Positions 24,176 through 31,987 of a DNA stretch of 31,999 nt are shown piece after piece. Location of the stretch: the NCBI GenBank assembly GCA_039028975.1, contig JBCCHB010000179.1:1-31999 (forward strand), read 5' to 3'. The translations under genes and the position numbers were made by a program. A model generated the notes under the pieces. That model saw only the letters and a list, made by a program, of their open reading frames with translations, made no database searches and was not told the origin of the DNA. This DNA comes from JAHBNG01 sp039028975. Its GTDB lineage: Bacteria > Chloroflexota > Anaerolineae > Caldilineales > Caldilineaceae. Numbering within the stretch: the stretch's first letter is position 1; each line of letters opens with the position of its first letter.

Positions 24176-27091
24176 CTACCCCATCGTTTCACCCAGCTTG
24201 ATCGCTTGGAAGATCCGCAGCCTCGATAAGATCCAAGTTAGGCCCACGGTAATGATGAACGAGGCGATCAGTAGAAGGGTGACCACGATTGTCACTTCAC
24301 GCCAAGCAACAATGGTGACAAAGGGCGGAATGAGATCTGTTTCGGCATAGCCCATCTGCATATAGGGAATAAATAGAAAGCTGACGGCTAGCCCTAAAAT
24401 AAGGCCACCAAGGATCCCAAAGGCCGTTGTAGCAAACTGTTCTCCCGCCAACGAAACAGCCATCTGCCGTGCCGACAACCCGATGGCGCGCAAGATACCA
24501 AATTGGATAAAGCGCCGTTGATACATCAAAAATGTATGGACACCAAGGGCCAGCAAACTCAACATCATTGTCACAATAAAACCCAGAGAGAGGAAGCCAA
24601 AAAGGCCCATGCGTGCGGGTTGGGTCTGCTCACTCTCAATATTTTCTCGAACGTCTTCCATCTTTAGAATGCGAAAGCCAATAGACTCCAGCTCCGTTCT
24701 GAGCGCCTCTCGCTCCACATTTTCTGCCACCGATAGCCAGACATAATACGGTATAGGCCCTCCAAGTTGCGTAAAGATATAGTCCAGATTCGCTACAAAG
24801 CTCGCATCCTCATGGGGAAAGGCCGTGGGGAAGAGATCGAACTGGCCAACAATCGTAAATAAAACCGACTGGCTGCTCTGCGGGATCAGCCCCCTTAACT
24901 CAATGGAATCTCCCAACGAGTAACCGCTGTCCTCTAAAAAGGCCCTAGGTACCAGGATTCCCGATTCGTCCATAGCAAGAGCATTCATGAGCTGACCCAG
25001 GGATAGGTTGGCGAAATCCCGCCGAAAGTAAGCTACTTTGGGAAAATCAATCCGGTCAATGCCGTAGACCTGCACCGAAGTAGAACGAGTATTTTGGCGG
25101 ACGTTACCTGGGAAAATGCCGACCCGCGCCGCAGCCCGAATCCCAGGCGCGCGTAGATGTTCTTCCACTGGCAACATAGACCAGGTAGCGCCTAGTGGGT
25201 TCCCGCCACTTTCTCCTAATGCGGATTGGCTGCTGCTCCCACTGTCAGCCGCGTTAACCCCAGCCGCGCTGCGCCCAGCTGCTTCAACCAGGGCAACCTG
25301 CGCCCCAACCTGATAGTAGTTGCGTGCTACCAAGTTGTCGTCCAATGTACGGGCTAAAGAGGTGATAAAGACACCCAAGCCAGCCGTTAGAATCAGCAAC
25401 GTCCACAGCGCGCTATACTGTTGGCTGTTGCGCCCCAAGTTCCGAATCGCCAGCAACATGACCGTCCCTGGAAGAATCGAAGCAAGGCGTTCCAAAATCA
25501 ACAAACTTATGGGAAACAAATTCACAATGAGACGTGTGCTGGCCAGTAAAGCGAGGCTAGGTGCCACAAAGAGCAGCGGGTTTTCCCAGGGATCCACTCC
25601 TTTACCCCAAACCATGTTGGCAAAACGCCCCTGTTGGTCCAGAAGATAATAGCCATATCCGGCAGCCGCCAAAATCAAGGCGTCTGTCCCTAGCGTCCAC
25701 CCCCACCGACCAACTGGGCTTCTTGCCGTAAGGTTTTTGGCAGCCACAATAGTCAGCTGCGCGGCTCGATAGGCTGGAAATGCCGTGATGCAAAGAACCA
25801 CTGCCAACGCGCAGAGCGCATAGAGTATACTCTCGCGGGTTACCGCCACCGATAGAGAGACACCTTGCCCAAAGACCATGAATTGGCGAACGGCCCCCAT
25901 ACCCTGGGCCATCAAACGCCCAAGCGGCAGGCCAAAGAGGAGCGCGCCCAAGGCCAATGTCGCGCCCTGGAAGCCGAATAGGGTCATGATCTGTGCGCTG
26001 CTGCTGCCTCGGCTCTTCATAATCGAGATCTCGAGCTGCTGACGTTCGACAGCGCTACGCGCGATCAGCCCAATAAAGAGCAATATCAAGCCGATAACTG
26101 GAATCGCCAGGAGCAAAAGAAGAAGGGCCTGGGTGGAAACCGTTCGCTGATAGCGCCGGAGAGCTGCCTCTGGGGATAGGCTAAGGCGGGTTCCAGGCAA
26201 CAGGCTGTCGATCGTTGATTCGACGCTCCCCATTCTATGCAAAAAGGGGGCTACATCTTCGGCACGAACAGCGCTGCCATCTAATTGCTGATACCAACCC
26301 ACATCAAAGAGCAGACGCGGGATCTGGTCGGCCAGCCTGGTGGTATACAACGTTTGGGGTACAAGTAGCGAGCTAGAGAAGGAGGAGGGTGCGGTATACC
26401 AGCGAGGAGCATCCGCTTCGGCCGCTTGCCAGATGCCGACAATTTTCACTGGTGCAGAAAACGCTTCTCTGGTGTTCGATTCCCGAATGCTGGGCGGGAC
26501 AAAGAGCTGGTATCCTTCATCAACCTGAAGCCCCAATTCATTGGCAAGCTGGGGGCTTACCAACACCTCCAGGGCCTCACCAGGAGACCACTCAACCGAG
26601 GGAAAACGCCCTTCTGTAACGAGAACATTCTCTTCTAGGGCAGAAATGAAGGCCAAGTTTATACGGGCTAACGCCTCAGTCCTCTGCCGATATAGATCCG
26701 TGCTGTGCGGGAAGAGCTGAAAGAGATCGCTTTTCGCGTAGTGAAGGAAGTCCTCTTGATTTAGGCCGAGTTCGATGGCACTCTGATTCCCTAGGTATTG
26801 GTTGACTGCCCCATAGCGCTCCCACTGAAGGCGCTCTTCTGTCGCGTTTCGTTTGGCCGTTGGGCTATCTGTAAAGTGGAAAAAGAGGCCGAATGCAGTC
26901 CGGCGACTGGTGGGTTCATTCTGTAATTCGTTGCGCAATAGCCGTTGATTGACCGCATCGCTATACATGGGGATAGCAGCAACCAAGGCAACCGCGGCCA
27001 GCCAACCAATCAGGAGTGCCAAAGTTAAGCCTGGTTCGTAACAGAGGCGGCGAAAAACCAGCACCCAAAGCGCGACAATCTGCCGAATCAC
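24176..27091 (-). CDS. FtsX/MacB-type ABC permease, 971 residues
   Basis: The protein has an N-terminal helix (about 20-42), a large extracytoplasmic domain (about 45-320), an FtsX core (LLLLLLAIPVIGLILLFIGL; KSRGSSSAQIMTLFGFQGAT), a second periplasmic-type domain (about 590-830) and a second FtsX core (MMLSLLALGVHTFLMYQRRF; FGILRAIGLSARQMAVSLAG). The duplicated design matches lipoprotein-export or macrolide-efflux type permeases, which need a MacB/LolD-like ATPase; none is in the window. Its GTG start overlaps the stop of the MalG-like gene (GTGA), so it is translationally coupled to a sugar importer, an odd pairing. It may work with an ATPase encoded elsewhere. Confidence 0.88.
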   Translation of the reverse strand: MIRQIVALWVLVFRRLCYEPGLTLALLIGWLAAVALVAAIPMYSDAVNQRLLRNELQNEPTSRRTAFGLFFHFTDSPTAKRNATEERLQWERYGAVNQYLGNQSAIELGLNQEDFLHYAKSDLFQLFPHSTDLYRQRTEALARINLAFISALEENVLVTEGRFPSVEWSPGEALEVLVSPQLANELGLQVDEGYQLFVPPSIRESNTREAFSAPVKIVGIWQAAEADAPRWYTAPSSFSSSLLVPQTLYTTRLADQIPRLLFDVGWYQQLDGSAVRAEDVAPFLHRMGSVESTIDSLLPGTRLSLSPEAALRRYQRTVSTQALLLLLLAIPVIGLILLFIGLIARSAVERQQLEISIMKSRGSSSAQIMTLFGFQGATLALGALLFGLPLGRLMAQGMGAVRQFMVFGQGVSLSVAVTRESILYALCALAVVLCITAFPAYRAAQLTIVAAKNLTARSPVGRWGWTLGTDALILAAAGYGYYLLDQQGRFANMVWGKGVDPWENPLLFVAPSLALLASTRLIVNLFPISLLILERLASILPGTVMLLAIRNLGRNSQQYSALWTLLILTAGLGVFITSLARTLDDNLVARNYYQVGAQVALVEAAGRSAAGVNAADSGSSSQSALGESGGNPLGATWSMLPVEEHLRAPGIRAAARVGIFPGNVRQNTRSTSVQVYGIDRIDFPKVAYFRRDFANLSLGQLMNALAMDESGILVPRAFLEDSGYSLGDSIELRGLIPQSSQSVLFTIVGQFDLFPTAFPHEDASFVANLDYIFTQLGGPIPYYVWLSVAENVEREALRTELESIGFRILKMEDVRENIESEQTQPARMGLFGFLSLGFIVTMMLSLLALGVHTFLMYQRRFIQFGILRAIGLSARQMAVSLAGEQFATTAFGILGGLILGLAVSFLFIPYMQMGYAETDLIPPFVTIVAWREVTIVVTLLLIASFIITVGLTWILSRLRIFQAIKLGETMG

Positions 27092-27918
27092 GCCTTAATT
27101 GCACCTGAAGTCAACCCTGCAATAAAGTATCGCATCGTAAAGACAAACAGAATAATCAGCGGGATTGACGCAATGACATACCCGGCAAACATTGGCCCCC
27201 AGCGTTGGAGACCACCATATTGACTGCCAAAGCTGACGATACCCAACGAAATGGTCCATAGACTATCATTTGGAATCGTAACTAGCGGCCAAATGTAGTC
27301 GTTCCAAGTTGTCAGAACATTCAGAATGGCAACGGTGATCAGCATGGGTTTAGAGAGGGGCAAAACAAGACGAAGAAAGATTTGCATATTCGATGCACCA
27401 TCAAGACGGGCTGCTTCAAATATCTCTTCTGGCAATCCAGCGATAAAGCTGCGCAAAATAAAGATGGCAAATACCTGGCCGCCGGCAATGTAGGGCAAGA
27501 TCAGCGCCCAGTAGGTATTCATCAATCCCAAATCCTTCACGAGCAGAAAGGCAGGAACCAACGTCAAAACACTGGGCACCATCAACAACGCTAGAATTGC
27601 CAGAAAGAGAAATTCGCGACCAGGGAAATCGAAGCGAGCAAAGATAAAGGCCGATAGACTAGCAATACCCAGGACGCCAACCATGGAGACGCCTGACACA
27701 ATCAGGCTGTTCAACATGTATTGACCAAGCACGCTCCATGCATCCACATAATTTAACCATTCTGGATTCCAGGGGATGCCCCAGAACTGATGCATAAATT
27801 CAGTTGTCGAGCGAAACGATGAAATCAGCAGAAAGAAAAAGGGGAAAAAGGTTAAAATGGCTAAGGTACCCAAGATCAGATGAATGGGCAGATCGTGTCG
27901 AAACGTACGTGATAGCAT
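27088..27918 (-). CDS. Carbohydrate ABC importer permease, MalG type
   Basis: The 276-residue permease has six helices and the EAA loop EEIFEAARLDGASNMQIFLR, with a typical MalG/UgpE-like start (RHDLPIHLILGTLAILTFFPFFFLLISSF) and the late motif TTWNDYIWPLVTI. It forms the channel with the MalF-type permease that ends seven bases before this ATG. A TTG two codons upstream (27924) is an alternative start. Its stop overlaps the FtsX-type gene. The solute is likely a sugar or polyol by family, not shown by the sequence. Confidence 0.92.
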   Translation of the reverse strand: MLSRTFRHDLPIHLILGTLAILTFFPFFFLLISSFRSTTEFMHQFWGIPWNPEWLNYVDAWSVLGQYMLNSLIVSGVSMVGVLGIASLSAFIFARFDFPGREFLFLAILALLMVPSVLTLVPAFLLVKDLGLMNTYWALILPYIAGGQVFAIFILRSFIAGLPEEIFEAARLDGASNMQIFLRLVLPLSKPMLITVAILNVLTTWNDYIWPLVTIPNDSLWTISLGIVSFGSQYGGLQRWGPMFAGYVIASIPLIILFVFTMRYFIAGLTSGAIKA

Positions 27919-27924
27919 ACTCAA

Positions 27925-28881
27925 TTAGGCCCCTGTAAACTCGACGCTAGACTGCATATATCGATTGTTCATATAGGTAAGTGCCAAGGTTAAAACAAAG
28001 AGCAATGTACCAATCGCGCAAGCGTAACCCATCTTATTGTACGTCATCGCGTTACGATAGAGATAAAGCCCTGGTACCATCGTCTCTGTACCTGGCCCCC
28101 CATTCGTCATAACGAGGATGTTGGTAAAGTTCTGAAAAGCGCTAATGATTGTCAGAATCAAGACCAGCTTAATCTGAGAGAGTACCATAGGAATCTCTAT
28201 TAACCAGAAGGATTGGCGGGTGGAGGCACCATCAATCGATGCAGAATCGAGTAACTCGGTTGGGATAGATTGAAAGCCAGCCAGATAGATCAGTGTCCCG
28301 ATTCCGGCGATCCAAGGGAAGCCAACAAAAATAATGGCATAGAGCGCCAACTGGAAGTCACCCAACCAGGGGCGCTGTAGCACCTCCAGCCCAACAAGCG
28401 CCAATAGTTGGTTTAGCAAGCCTATATTGGGACTGTAGATAAATTTCCAGATCATCAAAATAACCAAGCCAGGAACGACCATAGGGACCACGAGCAAGAC
28501 GCGGTAGATGTACGCTGACTTCAAATCCTTTAGATGGAAGATTAACGCGGCTGCCAACAGCGGAAAGGTGAGGTTGATGATGATGAGCGCAACCGTCAAG
28601 ATCAGCATATGTCCGAACGAATCCCACAATTTGGGATCATTCCACATCAGCTGAAAGTGACCAATACCAATAAATTTCTTGAGGTTGGCCCCATTCCAAA
28701 GAAAAAAGCTATGATACAGCGCAGACCCTGCGGGGTAGTAATTAAAGGTGAAAAGCAGCGCAAAGGTTGGGATCAGCCAGAGGTAACTCTCTCGATATTT
28801 GGCAATTCGCTCACGAAACGATCGACTTTTTGGGACATTGGGAAGCACATGGGGGGCGCTTTCGGCGGTTAACTCACTCAT
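27925..28881 (-). CDS. Carbohydrate ABC importer permease, MalF type
   Basis: The 318-residue permease begins with a hydrophilic tail, then ESYLWLIPTFALLFTFNYYP, the usual first helix. It has six helices, the EAA loop SIPTELLDSASIDGASTRQS and the MalF-like NILVMTNGGPGTETMVPGLY. It belongs to the binding protein-permease-permease order starting at 30544. The gap between the binding protein and this gene holds a long tandem-repeat array. No MalK-type ATPase is encoded here, so the ATPase is probably shared and supplied by another locus, as is common. Confidence 0.92.
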   Translation of the reverse strand: MSELTAESAPHVLPNVPKSRSFRERIAKYRESYLWLIPTFALLFTFNYYPAGSALYHSFFLWNGANLKKFIGIGHFQLMWNDPKLWDSFGHMLILTVALIIINLTFPLLAAALIFHLKDLKSAYIYRVLLVVPMVVPGLVILMIWKFIYSPNIGLLNQLLALVGLEVLQRPWLGDFQLALYAIIFVGFPWIAGIGTLIYLAGFQSIPTELLDSASIDGASTRQSFWLIEIPMVLSQIKLVLILTIISAFQNFTNILVMTNGGPGTETMVPGLYLYRNAMTYNKMGYACAIGTLLFVLTLALTYMNNRYMQSSVEFTGA

Positions 28882-28913
28882 CTTCTCATTTTCCTATCCT
28901 CGTTTGTTGGGCA

Positions 28914-29037
28914 GTAGGTCGGTAAGTCAGTAGGTCGGTAAGTCAGTAGGTCGGTAGGTCAGTCACCGATCACCGAATACCGACTCACCGAATACCGACT
29001 CACCGATTACCGACCCACCGAATACCGACTCACCGAT
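28914..29037. repeat. Inverted tandem-repeat array (16-bp and 15-bp units)
   Basis: Three copies of GTAGGTCGGTAAGTCA (28914-28961) are followed by four copies and one partial of CACCGAATACCGACT (28971-29037). The second series is roughly the reverse complement of the first, so the array could fold into a long imperfect stem of about 45 bp. It fills the gap between binding protein and MalF permease in the mRNA, where a stem is often seen to protect the more abundant binding-protein message (inference). Confidence 0.93.
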
Positions 29038-29038
29038 C

Positions 29039-30544
29039 CTAACCTTCAGCCCAATCTGGATGTTCAAGCAACAACTGCTGGGAAGCTAATTCCATTTCAC
29101 CTTGAATGGTTGTAGACATCTCTTCCGCGGTAATTTCGCTGGCCATAAACTGCTGTAGCTGGCTCCACATGGTATCGACAAACTCGCGAGTCAACATGCT
29201 ATCAAATGGCTCGATACGTTCTGCACCAAAATCGACGAGCATGTCGGTGTAGACAGCCAAGGAAGGATCAGCCCCCGCTGTATCCTTAACGCCTGGTGCG
29301 AACCCACCATGATCATTTAGTGCCGTAATCAGATTGGTTGGCGCGGTAATAAAGCGCATCCAGTCAATCGTATCTTCCATGACGCCTCGCTCTTCCGCCA
29401 GCGTTGTCGTAATATATTGGAAGACGCCACCTACACCAGCCATCGCTGGGAATCCGATGCCACCAAATTGAGACGATGCCTCGGTTACGGTTGGCATCTT
29501 GGGGAAGATCCCCCATTCAAAGTCGATGAGCGGATCGTTGCGCACAGGTTTATTCATCCAGCTACCCAACCATGCAACGGCGGCTTCACCTTCGGACCAC
29601 AGCCGGAAGACATCATCACTGGGAAGCGCCCAGAAACCCTCCGGATAGTGGACGGACCACTCCTTCATCAGGTTGAGCATCTCCAGCCACTCTGGATCGG
29701 TTGCGGCATACGTCCCATCGCGAATGGCCCGGACCATTGCTGGCGGCTGCAAATTTTCCCCCGGCTTCCATGTACGCTCAACAACCGCACCGCCTGAAAT
29801 CTCGCTCATCTTGTGATCATACAGAACATCCTGGAAGACGCGGGTCGTCCAGCTTCCATAGAGTGGAACGCCGCCAGCCAGATCGTAACTGACCGAGAAC
29901 GGAATCTTACCTGCATCTCGTAGTGCCTGCTGTACCTCTAGATAGACATCCCAGGTCTCTGGTACCTCTACGCCCACTTCTTCAAAAACAGTCTTGTTAT
30001 AGAAGAAACCGGTCCCGACCAAGTCACCCGTAATCAGATAGATATGTCCATCCGGTGCCGTACCACTGGCAATAACGGGCCCTTGGAAGGTATCTTTCCA
30101 GGTATCGGATCCTTCAACATAGGGATTGGGTTGAGCCAGATAGGGATCCAAGTTGTTGAACCAACCCTTTTCGTAATCTCGCGCAATCCAGCCCCGCTGA
30201 TACCAGACAATTTCGGGGGCCGTCCCGCCTGAAAGTTGGGTGACTAACCACTCGTCATAGCCCGTGGGGATATCGCTGATGAATTCAATGTCTACATCTG
30301 GATGGGCTTCTTCATACTGGGCTTCCAGGTCCCACATGGCTTGCGGTGGATCCCACCGATCGGTTTCCAGACGTTCACGAGGCGTTAGCCCCTGAGCATA
30401 GTGCTGAACCAAACGACGTTCACCATCGGCACCACCATCGCCTCCTGGTACGGTAGCAGGTGTACACGCTGCAAGCACCACGCCAGCCGTTGCCATGCCT
30501 GATACTCTCAGAAAGTCTCTACGGGATAGGTGTTTCAATGACAT
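29039..30544 (-). CDS. Extracellular sugar-binding lipoprotein, family 1, Tat-exported
   Basis: The 501-residue binding protein begins with a twin-arginine signal, SRRDFLRVSG at 7-16, and a lipobox VLAAC (Cys27), so it is exported folded and lipid-anchored. The body has the family 1 pattern: QYEEAHPDVDIEFISDI, LSGGTAPEIVWYQRG, TGFFYNKTVFEEVGVEVPETWD and VAWLGSWMN. It delivers solute, probably a sugar, to the MalF/MalG-type permeases. AAGGAGG at 30553-30559 (eight bases from the ATG) fixes the start; the leader carries a 14-bp tandem repeat. Length and motifs are intact. Confidence 0.93.
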   Translation of the reverse strand: MSLKHLSRRDFLRVSGMATAGVVLAACTPATVPGGDGGADGERRLVQHYAQGLTPRERLETDRWDPPQAMWDLEAQYEEAHPDVDIEFISDIPTGYDEWLVTQLSGGTAPEIVWYQRGWIARDYEKGWFNNLDPYLAQPNPYVEGSDTWKDTFQGPVIASGTAPDGHIYLITGDLVGTGFFYNKTVFEEVGVEVPETWDVYLEVQQALRDAGKIPFSVSYDLAGGVPLYGSWTTRVFQDVLYDHKMSEISGGAVVERTWKPGENLQPPAMVRAIRDGTYAATDPEWLEMLNLMKEWSVHYPEGFWALPSDDVFRLWSEGEAAVAWLGSWMNKPVRNDPLIDFEWGIFPKMPTVTEASSQFGGIGFPAMAGVGGVFQYITTTLAEERGVMEDTIDWMRFITAPTNLITALNDHGGFAPGVKDTAGADPSLAVYTDMLVDFGAERIEPFDSMLTREFVDTMWSQLQQFMASEITAEEMSTTIQGEMELASQQLLLEHPDWAEG

Positions 30545-30561
30545 CCTCCATTCCTCCTTAG

Positions 30562-30598
30562 GATAGATACTTCTGGATAGATACTTCTGGATAGATAC
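30562..30598. repeat. 14-bp tandem repeat in the leader of the sugar-binding protein gene
   Basis: GATAGATACTTCTG occurs twice, plus a partial third copy, just upstream of the ribosome binding site. On the mRNA strand it reads CAGAAGTATCTATC. It may be a regulator site or simply slippage-prone sequence. Confidence 0.75.
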
Positions 30599-30612
30599 AA
30601 TCAGTCGTTTGT

Positions 30613-30713
30613 AACAAGCTCCACCACAGGGAATGAAAATCGAACAAAGATTAGAAGATTGTGCAGATTCTTCATCTTTCTAATCTTTTCATCTTTGTTA
30701 TTTACAGGGCAGA
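30613..30713. repeat. 100-bp hairpin repeat, copy B
   Basis: AACAAGCTCCACCACAGGG to TTTACAGGGCAGA matches 23981-24080 with roughly eight differences. AAAGATTAGAAGATT and the following TCATCTTTCTAATCTTTT form an imperfect stem. It lies about 70 bases upstream of the sugar-binding protein gene, possibly overlapping its promoter. Confidence 0.85.
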
Positions 30714-30791
30714 CCACAACGAGGAGTGATCATTCTCTAAGGCTGTTCCAAGAAATTGACCCTATAAATTCAGTGAAGGAAGCATTCTCTC

Positions 30792-30851
30792 ATGCTGCTC
30801 TACCTGACTGAAGCCGACGTAAGAGAACGCCTTCTCCGACTGATACGATGA
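30792..30851 (+). pseudogene. Stub of an ornithine cyclodeaminase/mu-crystallin-like gene
   Basis: MLLYLTEADVRERLLRLIR is followed directly by TGA. The start MLYLTEADVR is the usual beginning of ornithine cyclodeaminase-family proteins (about 320 residues), and AGGAAG lies nine bases before the ATG. A later frame (MSGFKQKAYRLS near 30913) is only weakly similar to the family's GLKAY region. Read as the 5' remnant of a deleted or frameshifted gene. Confidence 0.5.
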
Positions 30852-31130
30852 ATAGTCAACAGGTATAGCTCCTTCATTCCGATTGGCTGATACAGCGAAA
30901 TAGCGACTATAGATGTCTGGCTTCAAGCAAAAGGCATATCGTTTATCTTAACGCCCTGAGCAAAACACCATTTGTACAAACACAATGGGTATGATTGAGG
31001 AGCGGTAAACGCGCAAGATACCTAACGGGGGAGGACCGTATCGCCTGATAGGAGTAATAGTCTTCGAAAATACAGTCAAGCCTATTATACTCGGTAATTG
31101 TAATCTAACACAAGTGCTCAAGAATTGACA

Positions 31131-31174
31131 CCTCATTCAACCCTCACTCAAACCTCATTCAACCCTCACGGAAC
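31131..31174. repeat. Four direct repeats with 11-bp period upstream of a promoter
   Basis: CCTCATTCAAC, CCTCACTCAAA, CCTCATTCAAC and CCTCACGGAAC follow one another without gaps. A period of about one helical turn puts all four on one DNA face. A TTGACA hexamer touches the left end (31125-31130) and a promoter begins 14 bases to the right. Confidence 0.8.
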
Positions 31175-31187
31175 TGCCAAATTTGGC

Positions 31188-31215
31188 TTGACATTCGCAC
31201 TTTCTGTGGTACGAT
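31188..31215 (+). promoter_or_regulatory. Sigma-70-type promoter
   Basis: TTGACA at 31188-31193 and TACGAT at 31210-31215, 16 bases apart. Transcription would start near 31222. No long ORF follows soon; a six-codon ORF begins at 31226, and the next supported start codons are 31477 and 31988. Confidence 0.55.
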
Positions 31216-31306
31216 TAGGTTGACCATGAAGGAGTCGTCATCTTAATTAAATGGAAATTGTTTTCCAATTTTTATTTCGTTGCCCAGTACGTACGCAGTG
31301 CCATGG

Positions 31307-31340
31307 GAAAGATAGGTTCTCCCACTAGCTACCATCTTTC
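31307..31340 (+). other. Hairpin downstream of the 31188 promoter
   Basis: GAAAGAT-A-GGT pairs with ACCATCTTTC (ten pairs, one bulged A) around a 13-base loop. It would lie in the leader or small RNA made from the promoter at 31188. No T run follows, so it is not a terminator. Confidence 0.45.
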
Positions 31341-31476
31341 TAGTTCACCGTAGGTTTGCATTATTGCTTTCCAAATTACACCACGTATTGCCTCCTTCTG
31401 TACACATGCTTAAGTCGTACACTTCGCTTCAACCAGAGGCCGAATTTGGCCTTGCCACAATTTCAAAGGAGATACC

Positions 31477-31551
31477 ATGTACCACCACAAACCACTCCTC
31501 ATGACAAATCAAGATGGACAAAGTGGAGATATTGCCACAAGCGGAGATTGA
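31477..31551 (+). CDS. 24-codon ORF with a strong ribosome binding site
   Basis: AAAGGAGATACC precedes ATG at ideal spacing. The peptide starts MYHHKPLLMTNQDGQSG and ends DIATSGD; it has no signal peptide or membrane helix. It may be a true small protein, but the protein-like sequence REVAALWLLQRKVDYAKLEE in another frame right after it suggests the front of a frameshifted gene instead. Confidence 0.3.
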   Translation: MYHHKPLLMTNQDGQSGDIATSGD

Positions 31552-31623
31552 GCCGTGAAGTAGCAGCCCTCTGGCTACTACAACGAAAGGTGGATTATGC
31601 GAAACTAGAAGAGCCAATCGTAG

Positions 31624-31642
31624 GTGCGGCTTGCAGCCGCAC
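31624..31642. other. Perfect 8-bp hairpin
   Basis: GTGCGGCT-TGC-AGCCGCAC is a perfect GC-rich stem with a three-base loop. No T run follows, so terminator function is unlikely. It resembles the small palindromes (REP-like) scattered in many genomes. Confidence 0.7.
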
Positions 31643-31694
31643 AATCATGGAAGAGCCCACTCACTTCTCTTGAAAATAAGTGGCTGGCCACATT

Positions 31695-31889
31695 TGTGCA
31701 GTGCAGGCTTAGCAGGCGTAGCCCGTCCATTTTGGGCGGGTGGGTAGGGTGCCCAAGCAGTTCCAAGAGAAACTCACGGGGTATTGGCGTCCACCGCCCT
31801 ACAAGGACGGTCTACCACTGGCCTTGTGCAGTGCAAGCATAGCCCTACAGTGCCTACGATAGCAGACGTAGCCCGTCCTTGCAGGCTTA
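31695..31889. repeat. Cluster of GTAGCCCGTCC and TGTGCAGTGCA repeats
   Basis: TGTGCAGTGCAGGCTTAGCA at 31695 recurs as TGTGCAGTGCAAGCATAGCC at 31825. GTAGCCCGTCC occurs at 31718 and 31868, and an inverted, one-base-changed form (GGACGGTCTAC) near 31804. The pieces are short, shuffled and non-coding, typical of degraded intergenic repeats. Confidence 0.6.
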
Positions 31890-31987
31890 TCGTTACCCAT
31901 AAGTGTAGAAGGGGGTATAAGAAAAAAGGAATATATGATAAAGTAGGAATCATCGAAGGGAAGCCCTGACCAAGGAAGGATAAAGCG

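Larger units (their letters stand above)
30714..31987. other. 1.27-kb region nearly without coding sequence
   Basis: No intact gene is visible on either strand. It contains a 19-codon gene stub, an 11-bp-period repeat array, a promoter, three hairpins (31307-31340, 31624-31642 and CCCGTCC/GGGCGGG near 31722-31740), a 24-codon ORF and GTAGCCCGTCC repeats. Between about 31490 and 31620 shifted frames read SGDIATSGD and then REVAALWLLQRKVDYAKLEE, which looks protein-like, so this may be a dead gene. Confidence 0.6.

Noticed and set aside
28914..29037. CRISPR array
   Set aside because: Units are 15-16 bp and contiguous, without unique spacers, and the two halves are inverted to each other.
31356..31673. 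105-codon ORF as an intact gene
   Set aside because: Its first half is compositionally non-protein-like and lacks a ribosome binding site; only a short internal stretch (REVAALWLLQRKVDYAKLEE) looks coding.
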